Source: an uncultured Kushneria sp. (lineage in GTDB: Bacteria; Pseudomonadota; Gammaproteobacteria; Pseudomonadales; Halomonadaceae). Taken from it: DNA of 64,000 bases. The stretch spans positions 434,001 to 498,000 of the forward strand of contig NZ_CANMFC010000002.1 in assembly GCF_947497025.1 (NCBI RefSeq). The letters run 5' to 3'. Every line of letters begins with the position of its first letter. The first letter of the stretch is position 1. The position numbers and the translations under genes were made by a program. A model generated the notes under the pieces. That model was not told the origin of the DNA, did no database searches, and saw only the letters and a list, made by a program, of their open reading frames with translations. Positions 47,474 to 55,614 of this stretch are shown one piece after another.

Positions 47474-48154
47474 TCAGGCGACCAGACGTGTCCGGATCAG
47501 GCGCGTGACCAGCCAGGCGCGCAGCTGGGAGAGTTCATCGGCGCAGAACTCGTTGCCCATGGCGTGGGCGTGATAGTCGACGCTGTAACCCATGCGAGTA
47601 AAGGCATCCGCGCGCTGACGTGCCGAGGCTTCGCCCACGACCGGGTCCTGGCGACCGTGGTGCATGGTGATCAGCAGGTGACGGTTGGCATCATGGGTAT
47701 TGGAAGGCATCGTGCCCAGCGCCGTGGAAAGCATCATCAGCCCGCCCAGACCCTTGCGATAGCCCAGCGCGGTCTGCGCGGCGATATCGGCCCCCTGACC
47801 AAACCCGCCCAGAATAATGCGACTGGCATCAATGCCCTCGGCCAGTGCGCTTTCGATGCGCATCTCGACCTGATGCACGGCATCCACCATCTGCTGCTGG
47901 GCATGACCGCCGGCGTTCTCCCCCGGTGCGGCGTCATACCAGGCACTGGCGCGTGCCCCTTGGCGACATTCGAGCTGACGCATCGGGGCGCCGGGCAGCA
48001 CGAAGCGCACATTGCTGCCGGCCGGCAGGGCGAGCGCATGAAACAGCGGTTCGAAGTCATAGCCGCTGCCACCCTGACCGTGCAGGAAGATAACGCAGGC
48101 ATCCGCCGGGCGGCCGCTGGCGGGTTCGATGATCGAGGACTGGGCAAAGGACAT
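47474..48154 (-). CDS. Carboxylesterase/phospholipase-like protein lacking catalytic Ser and His
   Basis: The 226-residue alpha/beta hydrolase aligns along its whole length with the paralogue at 53414: LHGQGGSGYDFEPL versus LHGLGASAHDFDPL, AWYD in both, and HHGRQDPVV versus HHGTQDPVV. The nucleophile elbow reads GGFGQGA, so Gly119 (codon 47798-47800) replaces the Ser of GFSQGG. The triad His is Asn201 (AMGNEFC, codon 47552-47554), while Asp170 is kept. Two independent triad losses in an otherwise intact frame suggest a pseudo-enzyme with a binding role, or early decay. It lies 105 bases downstream of the nitrilase gene. Confidence 0.85.
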   Translation of the reverse strand: MSFAQSSIIEPASGRPADACVIFLHGQGGSGYDFEPLFHALALPAGSNVRFVLPGAPMRQLECRQGARASAWYDAAPGENAGGHAQQQMVDAVHQVEMRIESALAEGIDASRIILGGFGQGADIAAQTALGYRKGLGGLMMLSTALGTMPSNTHDANRHLLITMHHGRQDPVVGEASARQRADAFTRMGYSVDYHAHAMGNEFCADELSQLRAWLVTRLIRTRLVA

Positions 48155-48259
48155 GTCGACACCTTGAGAGACTGTGGAAGCGATGTCTCAAGGATGACGC
48201 CGGAGCGGTCTCATATCCGTGCCGTAAAAGGCGATCAGCCCGAAAGGCACGCTGGTTAA

Positions 48260-49126
48260 TCACGCCGGCATGGCAGGTATGGCATCTGTCATGCCGGCGT
48301 CCCCTGTAATCGACTCATGAGGCTGGCCCCGGGGCATCATTTTGACTGGCCCGACGTACTGGCAGCGCCCCCGCCTGAGCTGAGGGTAATCCGGGCGCTG
48401 TGCGCTGCGATCGGTCAGCAGCAGTGGTGCCTGCGTCACGGTGTCGTGCTCGCCGGCCACGGCAGTCATCTCGCCGTCCACCGAGACGATCATCGAGCCG
48501 CCGGTGAATTCGAAGGCCTCACCGGTGCCTGTCTGATTGACGTAGACATGAGCGCGGGTGTTCTCGATGGCGCGCGCCATGGCAAACAGATGGTGGTCCA
48601 TGCCAAAGGGCGTCATGTTGGCGGAGATCGTCACCAGCGCTTTGGCACCTGCCTGTGACAGGGCGCGGGCCACCTCAGGAAACTCCATGTCGAAGCAGAT
48701 CATCAGCCCCAGGCGGTGCCCGTCGAGTTCGACGGTGATCAGTTCATCACCGGCAACGAAGGCCTCAAGTTCAGCGCCGAACAGATGCGTCTTGCGATAG
48801 ATGCCGGCCAGCTCGCCATGGCGATCGATGCAGAAGGCGGAATTGGCGATGCCGCCACGATAGTGCTCGGCGGCGCCAAAAATGATGGCGAGACCGCACT
48901 GTCTGGCGTGATCACGCAGTTCCTGCAGCATCGGGTGCCGGGCGTCGATGGCATGCATGTCGGGCGTACGCGTGGTATAGCCGCCCAGGAAAAGCTCCGG
49001 AAAGACCACCAGATCCGCCTCGCGATGCTGCTCCATGGTTTCCATCATGCGCGTCAGGTTGGCCCGGGCATCGTTGACGACGGGCGCAAACTGCGCCAGC
49101 GCCACCTGCAGAAGGGAGGTTGTCAT
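48260..49126 (-). CDS. Carbon-nitrogen hydrolase (nitrilase superfamily amidase)
   Basis: ATG 49126 follows AGGAG at 8-base spacing and gives 288 residues; a GTG three codons upstream overlaps that signal. The triad is complete: Glu44 in FPELFLGGY, Lys112 in YRKTHLF and Cys144 in LMICFDMEFPE. The fold is the nitrilase alpha-beta-beta-alpha type, and relatives include N-carbamoylputrescine amidases and aliphatic amidases. It lies 11 bases after an APC permease gene in one orientation, so it probably hydrolyses an imported amide or carbamoyl compound. The substrate is unknown. Confidence 0.88.
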   Translation of the reverse strand: MTTSLLQVALAQFAPVVNDARANLTRMMETMEQHREADLVVFPELFLGGYTTRTPDMHAIDARHPMLQELRDHARQCGLAIIFGAAEHYRGGIANSAFCIDRHGELAGIYRKTHLFGAELEAFVAGDELITVELDGHRLGLMICFDMEFPEVARALSQAGAKALVTISANMTPFGMDHHLFAMARAIENTRAHVYVNQTGTGEAFEFTGGSMIVSVDGEMTAVAGEHDTVTQAPLLLTDRSAQRPDYPQLRRGRCQYVGPVKMMPRGQPHESITGDAGMTDAIPAMPA

Positions 49127-49137
49127 GATCGTCACTC

Positions 49138-50484
49138 CTAGAGTTGATCGGCCTGTTCAAGCTGCATGCGCGGTGGGGGCTGACGAAAGCCGCGTGTCAG
49201 TACGGCCAGCCAGAGCACGCCCAGCGCCAGCCAGATGCCGCCGATGAGGCGGGCATCGATGTCCAGACTCATCAGCAGATAGAAGTTGACGATGGCACCG
49301 GCCAGCGGCAACACCACCCAGCCGAGTATTGCGCCGACGCCATGGCTCGGGCGATGGCGCCGGTAGTGCATGATGGTGCTGAGATTGACCAGAATGAAGG
49401 CGCTGAAAGCCCCGAAATTGATAAATGATGCCGAGGTGGTGACGTCCATGAAAAGCCCGACCAAGCCGGTCAGACCGATTAAAACGATGCCGACTACCGG
49501 GGGTTTATAGCGCGGCGACAGATAACTCAGCGATTTCGGCAGCACCCCGTCCCGGTCCATGGTAAAGAGAAGGCGCGAGGCCCCGGCCTGTATGGCCAGC
49601 CCACAGGCGAACTGCCCGATGATCAGCCCGGCCAGCAACACGGCGGCGAACAGGTTGCCACCGACCAGGCGTGCCAGCTCCAGGGCGGCGGAATCGACGT
49701 TGGCAAACGTCGTGCCGGGATGGATCAGCTGGGCCACCCAGGCCACGCTGACAAACAGGAGGCCGAAAAAGGCCACCACGATCAGCATCGCCCGAGGGAT
49801 GGTGCGACGCGGGTCATGGGTCTCCTCGGTCAGAAGCGTCAGGCCGTCAAAGCCGATGAAGGAGTAGGCCGCCACCGCCGCCGTGGCCAGTGCGGCAAAC
49901 GTGGTGCCCTGATTGAAAAAGGGTGACAGCAGCGTGGCACCGGTCTCGTGGCCGGCAAAATGGGCCAGACTCAGCACTGCAAGGATCACGATCACCAGCA
50001 GCTGAAAGGCCACCAGCAGATAGTTCGCTTTCGCGGCCACCTGAATACCGATGATGTTGAGCAGCGTGGTGGGCACGATAAAGGCGACAATCCAGATCCC
50101 GAGAGGGATGGCCGGAAACTGTTCGGCCAGATACGCCGCCCCGATCAGCCAAACCACCAGCGGAATGAAGAAATAATCCAGCAAAATCAGCCAGCCGGTC
50201 AAAAATCCGAGCCGTGGGCCCATTTCCATGCCGACATAGGTATAGGCAGAGCCGGCGCTTTGATAATGCACCAACGCCATGCGGCCATAGCTCCAGGCCG
50301 TGAAGATCATGGCCATCAGCGTGATCAGATACGCCGTGGGGGCCGTGCCGTTGGAGAGTTCAATGATGATGCCGATGGTCGCCAGCGCGATCAGCGGGGT
50401 GACCCAAGCCACTCCGATAATGACCACACCCGGCAGATTCAGCGTACGTTCAAGCGTTCTGGATGAGGGGGATGTGTCAGTCAT
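49138..50484 (-). CDS. APC-superfamily amino acid/amine permease
   Basis: ATG 50484 gives 448 residues with about 12 membrane segments. TLNLPGVVIIGVAWVTPLIALATIG is the first APC helix with its unwound G-x-A region, and AAVAAYSFIGFDGLTLLTEETHDPRRTIPRAM is the conserved TM6-loop segment. The branch resembles putrescine/amino acid importers (PuuP/YeeF-like). A longer reading frame upstream has no membrane character and no signal. It is followed 11 bases later by the nitrilase gene and preceded by the remains of another permease. Confidence 0.88.
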   Translation of the reverse strand: MTDTSPSSRTLERTLNLPGVVIIGVAWVTPLIALATIGIIIELSNGTAPTAYLITLMAMIFTAWSYGRMALVHYQSAGSAYTYVGMEMGPRLGFLTGWLILLDYFFIPLVVWLIGAAYLAEQFPAIPLGIWIVAFIVPTTLLNIIGIQVAAKANYLLVAFQLLVIVILAVLSLAHFAGHETGATLLSPFFNQGTTFAALATAAVAAYSFIGFDGLTLLTEETHDPRRTIPRAMLIVVAFFGLLFVSVAWVAQLIHPGTTFANVDSAALELARLVGGNLFAAVLLAGLIIGQFACGLAIQAGASRLLFTMDRDGVLPKSLSYLSPRYKPPVVGIVLIGLTGLVGLFMDVTTSASFINFGAFSAFILVNLSTIMHYRRHRPSHGVGAILGWVVLPLAGAIVNFYLLMSLDIDARLIGGIWLALGVLWLAVLTRGFRQPPPRMQLEQADQL

Positions 50485-50542
50485 GAAGCCCCCGAACGGT
50501 TCGGTGTTATCGATTGTTGTGGTGTCCGATGCTGCCAGCCTG

Positions 50543-50788
50543 TTACCCGGAACGGGTCGTGAACATGTCCTGCATGATGCGATCGTTGTACGCGCGGCCG
50601 TAGCGTTTGAGAGCAAAGGCGTACATGGCGAGCCCGAGCAGCATCCAGCCGCCAAAGATGGCCCACTCGATGCCCGTCAGCGCCGAGGGGCTGCCCGGCA
50701 GGTACAAACACACCATGCCCAGGGACAGCAGTGCTGCTGCCAGAACGCCGATCGGCATGCCGGCGCGCACCTGAAATGGCCGCGGCAT
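50543..50788 (-). pseudogene. Remnant: C-terminal end of a second APC permease
   Basis: An 81-codon frame encodes MPRPFQVRAGMPIGVLAAAL, then LPGSPSALTGIEWAIFGGWMLLG and a hydrophilic end. This is the pattern of the last two membrane segments and tail of an APC permease: the P-R-P-F-x-V entry after TM10-11 and the LPGSPSAL-x-x-x-EW loop. The other ten helices are missing. Immediately upstream sits the broken AtuA-type small gene, so a deletion probably joined the two. It is not the missing part of the intact permease at 49138, which has its own C-terminus. Confidence 0.65.
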
Positions 50789-50794
50789 GACACT

Positions 50795-51009
50795 GCAGAG
50801 GGGCGTCGGGCATGAAAGTGATCCGCGACACGTTCAGGGGTGAGCATGGCGACGAGCCAGTCGTAATGGCCTGGCTGAAAGACAAACACCGCAATATTGA
50901 GATGGTTGCCCTTGTCATCGGCCCGAGCATGAGCGTAATCCGCAGTAGCACCGAGGCGGACAGGGCGTTGGCTGCGCAGGACATGGCGAGGCTCCTTAAT
51001 ACCAGGCAA
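50795..51009 (-). pseudogene. Frameshifted and truncated AtuA-associated small protein
   Basis: One minus-strand frame reads ADYAHARADDKGNHLNIAVF, then LTPERVADHF, which closely matches the start of the small ferredoxin-fold-like protein encoded after AtuA/DUF1446 genes (pattern AHARSGDKG-x-x-x-NI). The properly spaced AAGGAG and ATG (start 50984) open a different frame, so an indel seems to have occurred within the first 15 codons. The conserved second half (normally ending with an L-R-x-D-x-x-G-K region) is absent; the frame runs into the permease remnant instead. A TTG at 51009 is in the conserved frame but overlaps the AtuA stop. Confidence 0.65.
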
Positions 51010-52387
51010 GGAAGGTGGAAACGGCGTGACGGTCGATCATGAAGTCCTCGGTGCGCAGTGATTCGACCAGATGGGTGCGAATACCGCCGCCACCGGCTGT
51101 ACCGTTGGTATAGAGGGATTCAAAGTCGTCAAGCAGCGCCTGAATGGCCCCGCGGTCGCGATCCACCACCCCCAGACGAAGGCGAACGTCATCGACACCA
51201 TCCTCGATTTCCGGGCGCTGGCTGATCACCGCGCCTGCGGCGTCGCCGAGCACGCTGTAAACGCCGACAATATCCAGTCGCGGTGCCAGGTTCGGGGTCA
51301 GTTCGGCGGCGCGAGTCATCACGATCTCCCGCGCCAGTTGCGCTCGGGCCAGGGCGCGAGGGCCGGCATAGGAGATTCCGGCTTCGCCGAACCACAGGCC
51401 TGTGAGCCCCAGGTTGCCCTTGAGGATCGTCGGTGGCGGATGGCCATGAATGTCGCGGACTTCTACCCGGTTGTTGCCGTGATCGATGACCTGTGCCCGG
51501 CTGACGTCCATCACGCCATCCGGCGTCAGGTAGGCGGCCGGATCATGAATTTCATACAGCAGCTGCTCCTTGACGGTGCGAGCACTGACCATGCCGCCGG
51601 TGCCGGCAGTTTTGGTGACGATCAGTTGACCCTCTGCCCCCAGCTCGATGATCGGGCAGCCCGGATGTGCCGGGTCAGGGACGGGGTTGGTGATCGGGTC
51701 GGCAAAATAGCCCCCGGTGATCTGTGTGCAGCACTCCAGCAGGTGGCCGGTCGCCAGCGCGATAGCAGTCAGCTCGGGGTCCTCGGCTGACCAGCCCAGC
51801 CCATGACGGATGGCGCCGACGGCCATCGAGGGGTCCGCCACGCGACCGCACAGCACAATATCGGCGCCTTCTTCCAGCGCCTGCTGAATGTGCTCGGCGC
51901 CGATATAGACGTTGCAGGACACCACGTCATCCAGCACCACACTCGCCGGCAGCCACTCCGGGGCGGGCGTGGCACCCAGCTGCTCGACAAGGTCATCGCC
52001 GAGCACACAGGCAATGCGGGCGTCGTGAAAACCCTGGTCATCCAGCCAGCCTCTCAGACGACGGGCGGCCGCGACGGGATGGGCCGCGCCGCCGTTGGTA
52101 ATGACAGGAATTCGGCCTGCCAGACAGATGGGCAGGATCGGTTCAAGGAAGTCAAATAGTCGAAGTGCGTAGCCGGACGTGCTGTCGTCGTAACGCCTTT
52201 GCTGACACTGGGCCAGCGTGCGCTCGGCAAGAAGTTCAAGGGCCAGGTAGCGCGGCCCGTGGCGCGATGCTAGGTCCCGGGCCAGCGCCAGCGCCGCCTG
52301 CGGGCGATCACCGGCAAAGCCGGCACCATAACCGATGTGCAGTGTCGTTTGATCGGGGCAGTGATCCGTCATGGGCCTCATATCCAT
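50996..52387 (-). CDS. AtuA/DUF1446-family protein
   Basis: The 463-residue protein is an intact member of the AtuA (acyclic terpene utilisation)/DUF1446 family. LHIGYGAGFAGDRPQAALAL opens the chain, followed by ITNGGAAHPVAAARRL, GADIVLCGRVADPSMAVGAI and LLECCTQITGGYFADP, all well-known blocks. In Pseudomonas AtuA is needed for citronellol/geraniol breakdown, but most family members have unknown reactions. The normally adjacent small partner gene is broken here. Start uncertain: ATG 52387, 52381 and 52372 are in frame. It is divergent from a LysR gene that has a nonsense codon. Confidence 0.85.
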   Translation of the reverse strand: MDMRPMTDHCPDQTTLHIGYGAGFAGDRPQAALALARDLASRHGPRYLALELLAERTLAQCQQRRYDDSTSGYALRLFDFLEPILPICLAGRIPVITNGGAAHPVAAARRLRGWLDDQGFHDARIACVLGDDLVEQLGATPAPEWLPASVVLDDVVSCNVYIGAEHIQQALEEGADIVLCGRVADPSMAVGAIRHGLGWSAEDPELTAIALATGHLLECCTQITGGYFADPITNPVPDPAHPGCPIIELGAEGQLIVTKTAGTGGMVSARTVKEQLLYEIHDPAAYLTPDGVMDVSRAQVIDHGNNRVEVRDIHGHPPPTILKGNLGLTGLWFGEAGISYAGPRALARAQLAREIVMTRAAELTPNLAPRLDIVGVYSVLGDAAGAVISQRPEIEDGVDDVRLRLGVVDRDRGAIQALLDDFESLYTNGTAGGGGIRTHLVESLRTEDFMIDRHAVSTFLAWY

Positions 52388-52479
52388 TCATCAGGAGGCC
52401 TTTGACCATGGTGTAGTGCCGCTGCCGTGACCAGCTGCTTTATTTTATGAGCCTATCGGCAATGGTTATGGAGCAGTTC

Positions 52480-53400
52480 ATGTTCGCACGACGGCAGTTG
52501 CAGGGCTTTGTCAGCGTGGCGGAGCTGGGCAGCTTCACCCGCGCTGCCGAATACGTTCACCTTTCCCAGCCGGCCCTGTCGTCGTCCATCAGAAAGCTTG
52601 AGGCGCTGCTGGGCATCGCCCTGTTCACGCGGGATACGCGAAGCGTGACGCTGACCTCGGGTGGCCGACACTTTCTGGGCCACGCCCAGCGGATTCTGGC
52701 CGACATGGACCGGGCGCTGGAGGACGCCCGGGACATGGCGCATCTGCGCCAGGGACATCTGCGTCTTGCGGTGCTGCCTTCGGTGGCCTCTTCCCTGCTG
52801 CCCGGGGTGATGGCACGCTTTTGTGAGCGCCATCCCCAGGTGGACATCAGCGTGCGGGATGGTCTGGCGGGAGACATACAGACATGGGTATGTGATGCGA
52901 GCGTGGATATTGGCCTGACGTCTCGACCCAAGGCGTACAGCGCGCTGGATTTTTAGCCGCTCTGGCAGGACGAGCTCATCGCCGTTGTCCCAGCAAGCCA
53001 GGGCGCTGGCCGGGACTGGCAGACCTGCTCGCATGCACTGCCCTACATCGCCCTGACCGCCCACACCAGCACTCGTCCACTGGCAGACCGGGCGCTCAAG
53101 CAGGCAGGCCTGTCACTGGTGCCGGGCTGGGAGCTGGCTCAGATGAGCAGCACCATTGCCATGGTGAGAGAAGGGCTTGGCTATACCCTGCTGCCGGCGT
53201 CGTGCATCGAAGTGTTCAATCTGGGCAGTGAGGTCACCACGTACCGGGTCGAGGGTGTGTCACGCGAGCTCGGCTGCTTGTGGCGTCGTCCGGTTCAGCC
53301 AGGGCCTGTTATCGAAGCCTTTATGACCCTGCTGCAGGAAAGCATCGATCGCGTGCCGGGCGCGCGCCCGGCGGCCGTACGTCTGGAAAGCCTCAAGTAA
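52480..53400 (+). pseudogene. LysR-family regulator interrupted by an in-frame amber codon
   Basis: ATG 52480 lies 6 bases after GGAG and would give a normal-length LysR protein of about 306 codons. The winged helix is intact (LQGFVSVAELGSFTRAAEYVHLSQPALSSSIRKLE). TAG at 52954-52956 (codon 159, after SALDF) interrupts it, and the same frame continues with PLWQDELIAVVPASQ and MSSTIAMVREGLGYTLLPAS to a natural stop. A single C-to-T change from CAG would explain it. No frameshift is needed. A truncated DNA-binding half could still be made. It lies divergent from the AtuA gene, its probable target. Confidence 0.88.
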
Positions 53401-53413
53401 CTCTATTGCCGGA

Positions 53414-54085
53414 TTAGCCCTGTTCCCCGAGTCGTTCGATCAGCCACTGGCGAATGGCCGGTACCTGATCGGCGCTGATCGTGTGTGCCATCGGCCAGGT
53501 ACGATATTCCACGTCGTAGCCCATGCCGATCAGGCGTTCGGCGGCACGTTGGCCGAGCGTCTCGTCCACGACCGGGTCCTGAGTGCCGTGATGAATCTCG
53601 ATCGGTGTGCCGCGATTGGCGTCATCCGTTTTGATGCTGTCGGCCGTGGCGAAGTAGGTCGACATCGCCAGCACGCCGGCCAGCGGCTCGGGATAGGTCA
53701 GGGCCGCTTCATAGGCGACGGCGCCGCCCTGAGAGAAACCGGCCAGCACGATGCGCCGGCTGTCGATGCCGCTGGCGATCTGCTCATCGATCAATTGATG
53801 AATGCGTTGTGCCGAGGCCTTGAGCTGGGCTTCATCAATCTCGCGATTGAGCGCCATGCTGGTGATGTCATACCAGGCCGGCATGGTCATGCCGTTGTTG
53901 ATGGTGACCGGCAGCATGGGGGCGCTGGGCGAGACAAAGCGCACCGCCAGGTCGTCCGGCAGTGACAGCGCCGGAATGAGCGGGTCGAAATCGTGGGCAC
54001 TGGCCCCAAGGCCATGCAAAATGATAACCACGGCAGTGGCCGGCGTGTGTTCGGGTTCGATGACGACGGGGGGCTGTTCGGTCAT
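53414..54085 (-). CDS. Carboxylesterase/phospholipase, alpha/beta hydrolase
   Basis: The 223-residue enzyme has the complete triad Ser118 (AGFSQGGAV), Asp170 (GTQDPVVD) and His201 (WPMAHTIS), with the oxyanion segment LHGLGAS. It belongs to the acyl-protein thioesterase/carboxylesterase (EstB, YpfH-like) family of small cytoplasmic esterases. It is a clear paralogue of the catalytically depleted protein at 47474. It converges on the broken LysR gene, 13 bases apart. The physiological ester is unknown. Confidence 0.9.
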   Translation of the reverse strand: MTEQPPVVIEPEHTPATAVVIILHGLGASAHDFDPLIPALSLPDDLAVRFVSPSAPMLPVTINNGMTMPAWYDITSMALNREIDEAQLKASAQRIHQLIDEQIASGIDSRRIVLAGFSQGGAVAYEAALTYPEPLAGVLAMSTYFATADSIKTDDANRGTPIEIHHGTQDPVVDETLGQRAAERLIGMGYDVEYRTWPMAHTISADQVPAIRQWLIERLGEQG

Positions 54086-54222
54086 GGCATGTCCTGAGAT
54101 GGTCTAGTGAAGATCACCGGATGGTGCGCGAGTGCGGTGGCGCTGTCCATGGGTACTGGTGGCATCAAACGGGATCGGCCAGGCTTGAAGGGCTGTCACT
54201 GATCAATCAACAGGATACTGCC

Positions 54223-54510
54223 ATGAAATCTCAAACCCTCTGGACCCTCGTCGGCACCGCTACGGCGGCGGCGACCGGAATCGCCATGCGTCAGGCCATG
54301 AAAAAGACCTTCCGCCATGGCGTTTTTGAGCCGCCCATCAATCCCGATCGCGACGACGTCGAGTGGCGCCAGGCACTCCTTTGGGGGGCGGCCAGCGGCA
54401 TGGCAGTGGGTGCTGCCCGCATCGTGGGCTGGAAAGTAGCCTCGGCGGGCATGCGTCGTACCCGCCGATCACGACGTGGGCAGCGGTTACTGGCGCGACT
54501 AGAAGACTAG
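54223..54510 (+). CDS. DUF4235-like small membrane-associated protein
   Basis: ATG 54223 follows CAGGATACTG and gives 95 residues. The first hydrophobic segment (LWTLVGTATAAATGIAMRQAM) leads to a central VEWRQALLWGAASGMAVGAARIVG segment and a very basic end (RRTRRSRRGQRL). This layout matches DUF4235 proteins of actinobacteria and proteobacteria, whose function is unknown. It is upstream of the zinc operon but separated from it by a Zur-type site, so it is probably not part of that unit. Confidence 0.72.
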   Translation: MKSQTLWTLVGTATAAATGIAMRQAMKKTFRHGVFEPPINPDRDDVEWRQALLWGAASGMAVGAARIVGWKVASAGMRRTRRSRRGQRLLARLED

Positions 54511-54584
54511 AATCACCGGGCGTTGATTGGCAGCATCAGACGATCGCGGGGTGCTGCGTGATTGCGCTGGCGTAGACTACATGT

Positions 54585-54603
54585 GATGATACTTTATAAC
54601 ATC
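54585..54603 (+). promoter_or_regulatory. Zur box upstream of the zinc ABC operon
   Basis: GATGATACTTTATAACATC is a near-perfect dyad (GATGATA/TAACATC, one mismatch) and matches the proteobacterial Zur pattern ATGTTAT-NN-TATAACAT at most positions. TATAAC within it can serve as a -10 box, so bound Zur would block initiation. Confidence 0.75.
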
Positions 54604-54606
54604 CAA

Positions 54607-54634
54607 GGTGCCGGGCAGTTGCTTGCCCGGCACC
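54607..54634 (+). promoter_or_regulatory. Strong hairpin just downstream of the Zur box
   Basis: GGTGCCGGGCA and TGCCCGGCACC form a perfect 11-bp stem with a 6-base loop and no T-run. It would sit at or near the 5' end of the zinc operon transcript, or may end transcription from the DUF4235-like gene. Confidence 0.65.
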
Positions 54635-54655
54635 GTATCGTCATGGAATCACATC

Positions 54656-54850
54656 GTGTCTCGTCAACTCTCTCATCACTCTTCTACCAGGGATGATTCG
54701 CCAAACGCTTCGCGCGTGCGCGATGACAATGTCATAAGCCGCTGCCGACGCTCGGTACTGTCCTCATCGGTGGGCTGGCGGTTGTTGCTGGCGGCCGTCG
54801 GACTGGTCGGACTCTGGGCCATGGTGCACTGGGCGGTGGCCGTCCCATGA
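54656..54850 (+). CDS. Possible small membrane protein at the head of the zinc operon
   Basis: A 64-codon frame starting at GTG 54656 encodes a polar, Ser/Arg/Asp-rich N-terminus and one C-terminal membrane helix (WRLLLAAVGLVGLWAMVHWA). Its stop overlaps the ATPase gene start in ATGA, a pattern of genuine operon members. It lies between the Zur box and the ATPase gene. The start codon is weakly supported (GGAA 8 bases upstream). I recognise no family. The alternative is a long non-coding leader. Confidence 0.4.
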   Translation: MSRQLSHHSSTRDDSPNASRVRDDNVISRCRRSVLSSSVGWRLLLAAVGLVGLWAMVHWAVAVP

Positions 54851-55614
54851 GCTGCGATGACCTCAAGGGTGCGCCCATTCATCTTGATAATCTGACGATT
54901 ACCTATCAGCGCCATCCGGCCGTCCACCATGTGACCGGCAGTTTCGAGGCCGGGAGTCTGACCGCCATTATCGGCCCCAATGGGGCAGGCAAGTCGACCC
55001 TGATCAAGGCGCTGACCGGCACCATGGCGGCATCCGAAGGCCGCATCGACCGCGCCGGCATGTCGGCCAGCCGCTATGGCTACCTGCCTCAAGCCGCTGA
55101 GGTCGACCGCAGTTTCCCATTGAGTGTGTTTGATACCGTCGCCATGGGGGACTGGCATCGTCTGGGCATTTTTGGCGGCATGAAGCGTCGCGATGTGTCC
55201 CGGGCGCTCGATGCCCTGGACAAGGTCGGCCTGGCAGGCTTTGAACAGCGGCGTATCAGTGAGCTCTCCTCCGGCCAGTTTCAGCGCGTGCTCTTCGCCC
55301 GTCTGCTGCTGCAGGACGCGCCGGTCATCCTGCTGGACGAGCCCTTCAACGCCATTGATGAGCGCACCACCCGCGATTTGCTGGCCCTGATTCGTCACTG
55401 GCATGAGCACGGTCGCACCGTGATTGCCGTGCTGCACGACATGTCCCAGGTGCGTCAGTGCTTCCCGCAGACGCTGTTGATGGCGCGCGAGGCCATCGCC
55501 TGGGGGCCGACCGAAGAGGTGTTGCAACCGCACCACCTGAGTCGGGCCAACATGATGGAAGAGTCGTGGATCGAGGATGCCCACACCTGTGAACTGCATG
55601 AGGAGCAGGCATGA
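54847..55614 (+). CDS. znuC: Zinc/metal ABC transporter ATP-binding protein (ZnuC/AztA type)
   Basis: The 255-residue ATPase has Walker A GPNGAGKST (43-51), Q-loop YGYLPQAAEVDRSFP, signature LSSGQFQR (a variant of LSGGQ seen in this metal-importer group) and Walker B VILLDEPFNAID. RSFPLSVFDTVAMG after the Q-loop is typical of ATPases paired with ZnuB/MntB-like permeases. The start overlaps the preceding small frame and the stop overlaps the permease start, both in ATGA. The Zur box upstream and the His-rich binding protein downstream support zinc as the substrate. Confidence 0.9.
   Translation: MSCDDLKGAPIHLDNLTITYQRHPAVHHVTGSFEAGSLTAIIGPNGAGKSTLIKALTGTMAASEGRIDRAGMSASRYGYLPQAAEVDRSFPLSVFDTVAMGDWHRLGIFGGMKRRDVSRALDALDKVGLAGFEQRRISELSSGQFQRVLFARLLLQDAPVILLDEPFNAIDERTTRDLLALIRHWHEHGRTVIAVLHDMSQVRQCFPQTLLMAREAIAWGPTEEVLQPHHLSRANMMEESWIEDAHTCELHEEQA

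Noticed and set aside
50812-51042. A 76-codon plus-strand frame over the broken AtuA small gene
   Set aside because: It is antisense to the conserved AHARADDKG-type block and has no support of its own.
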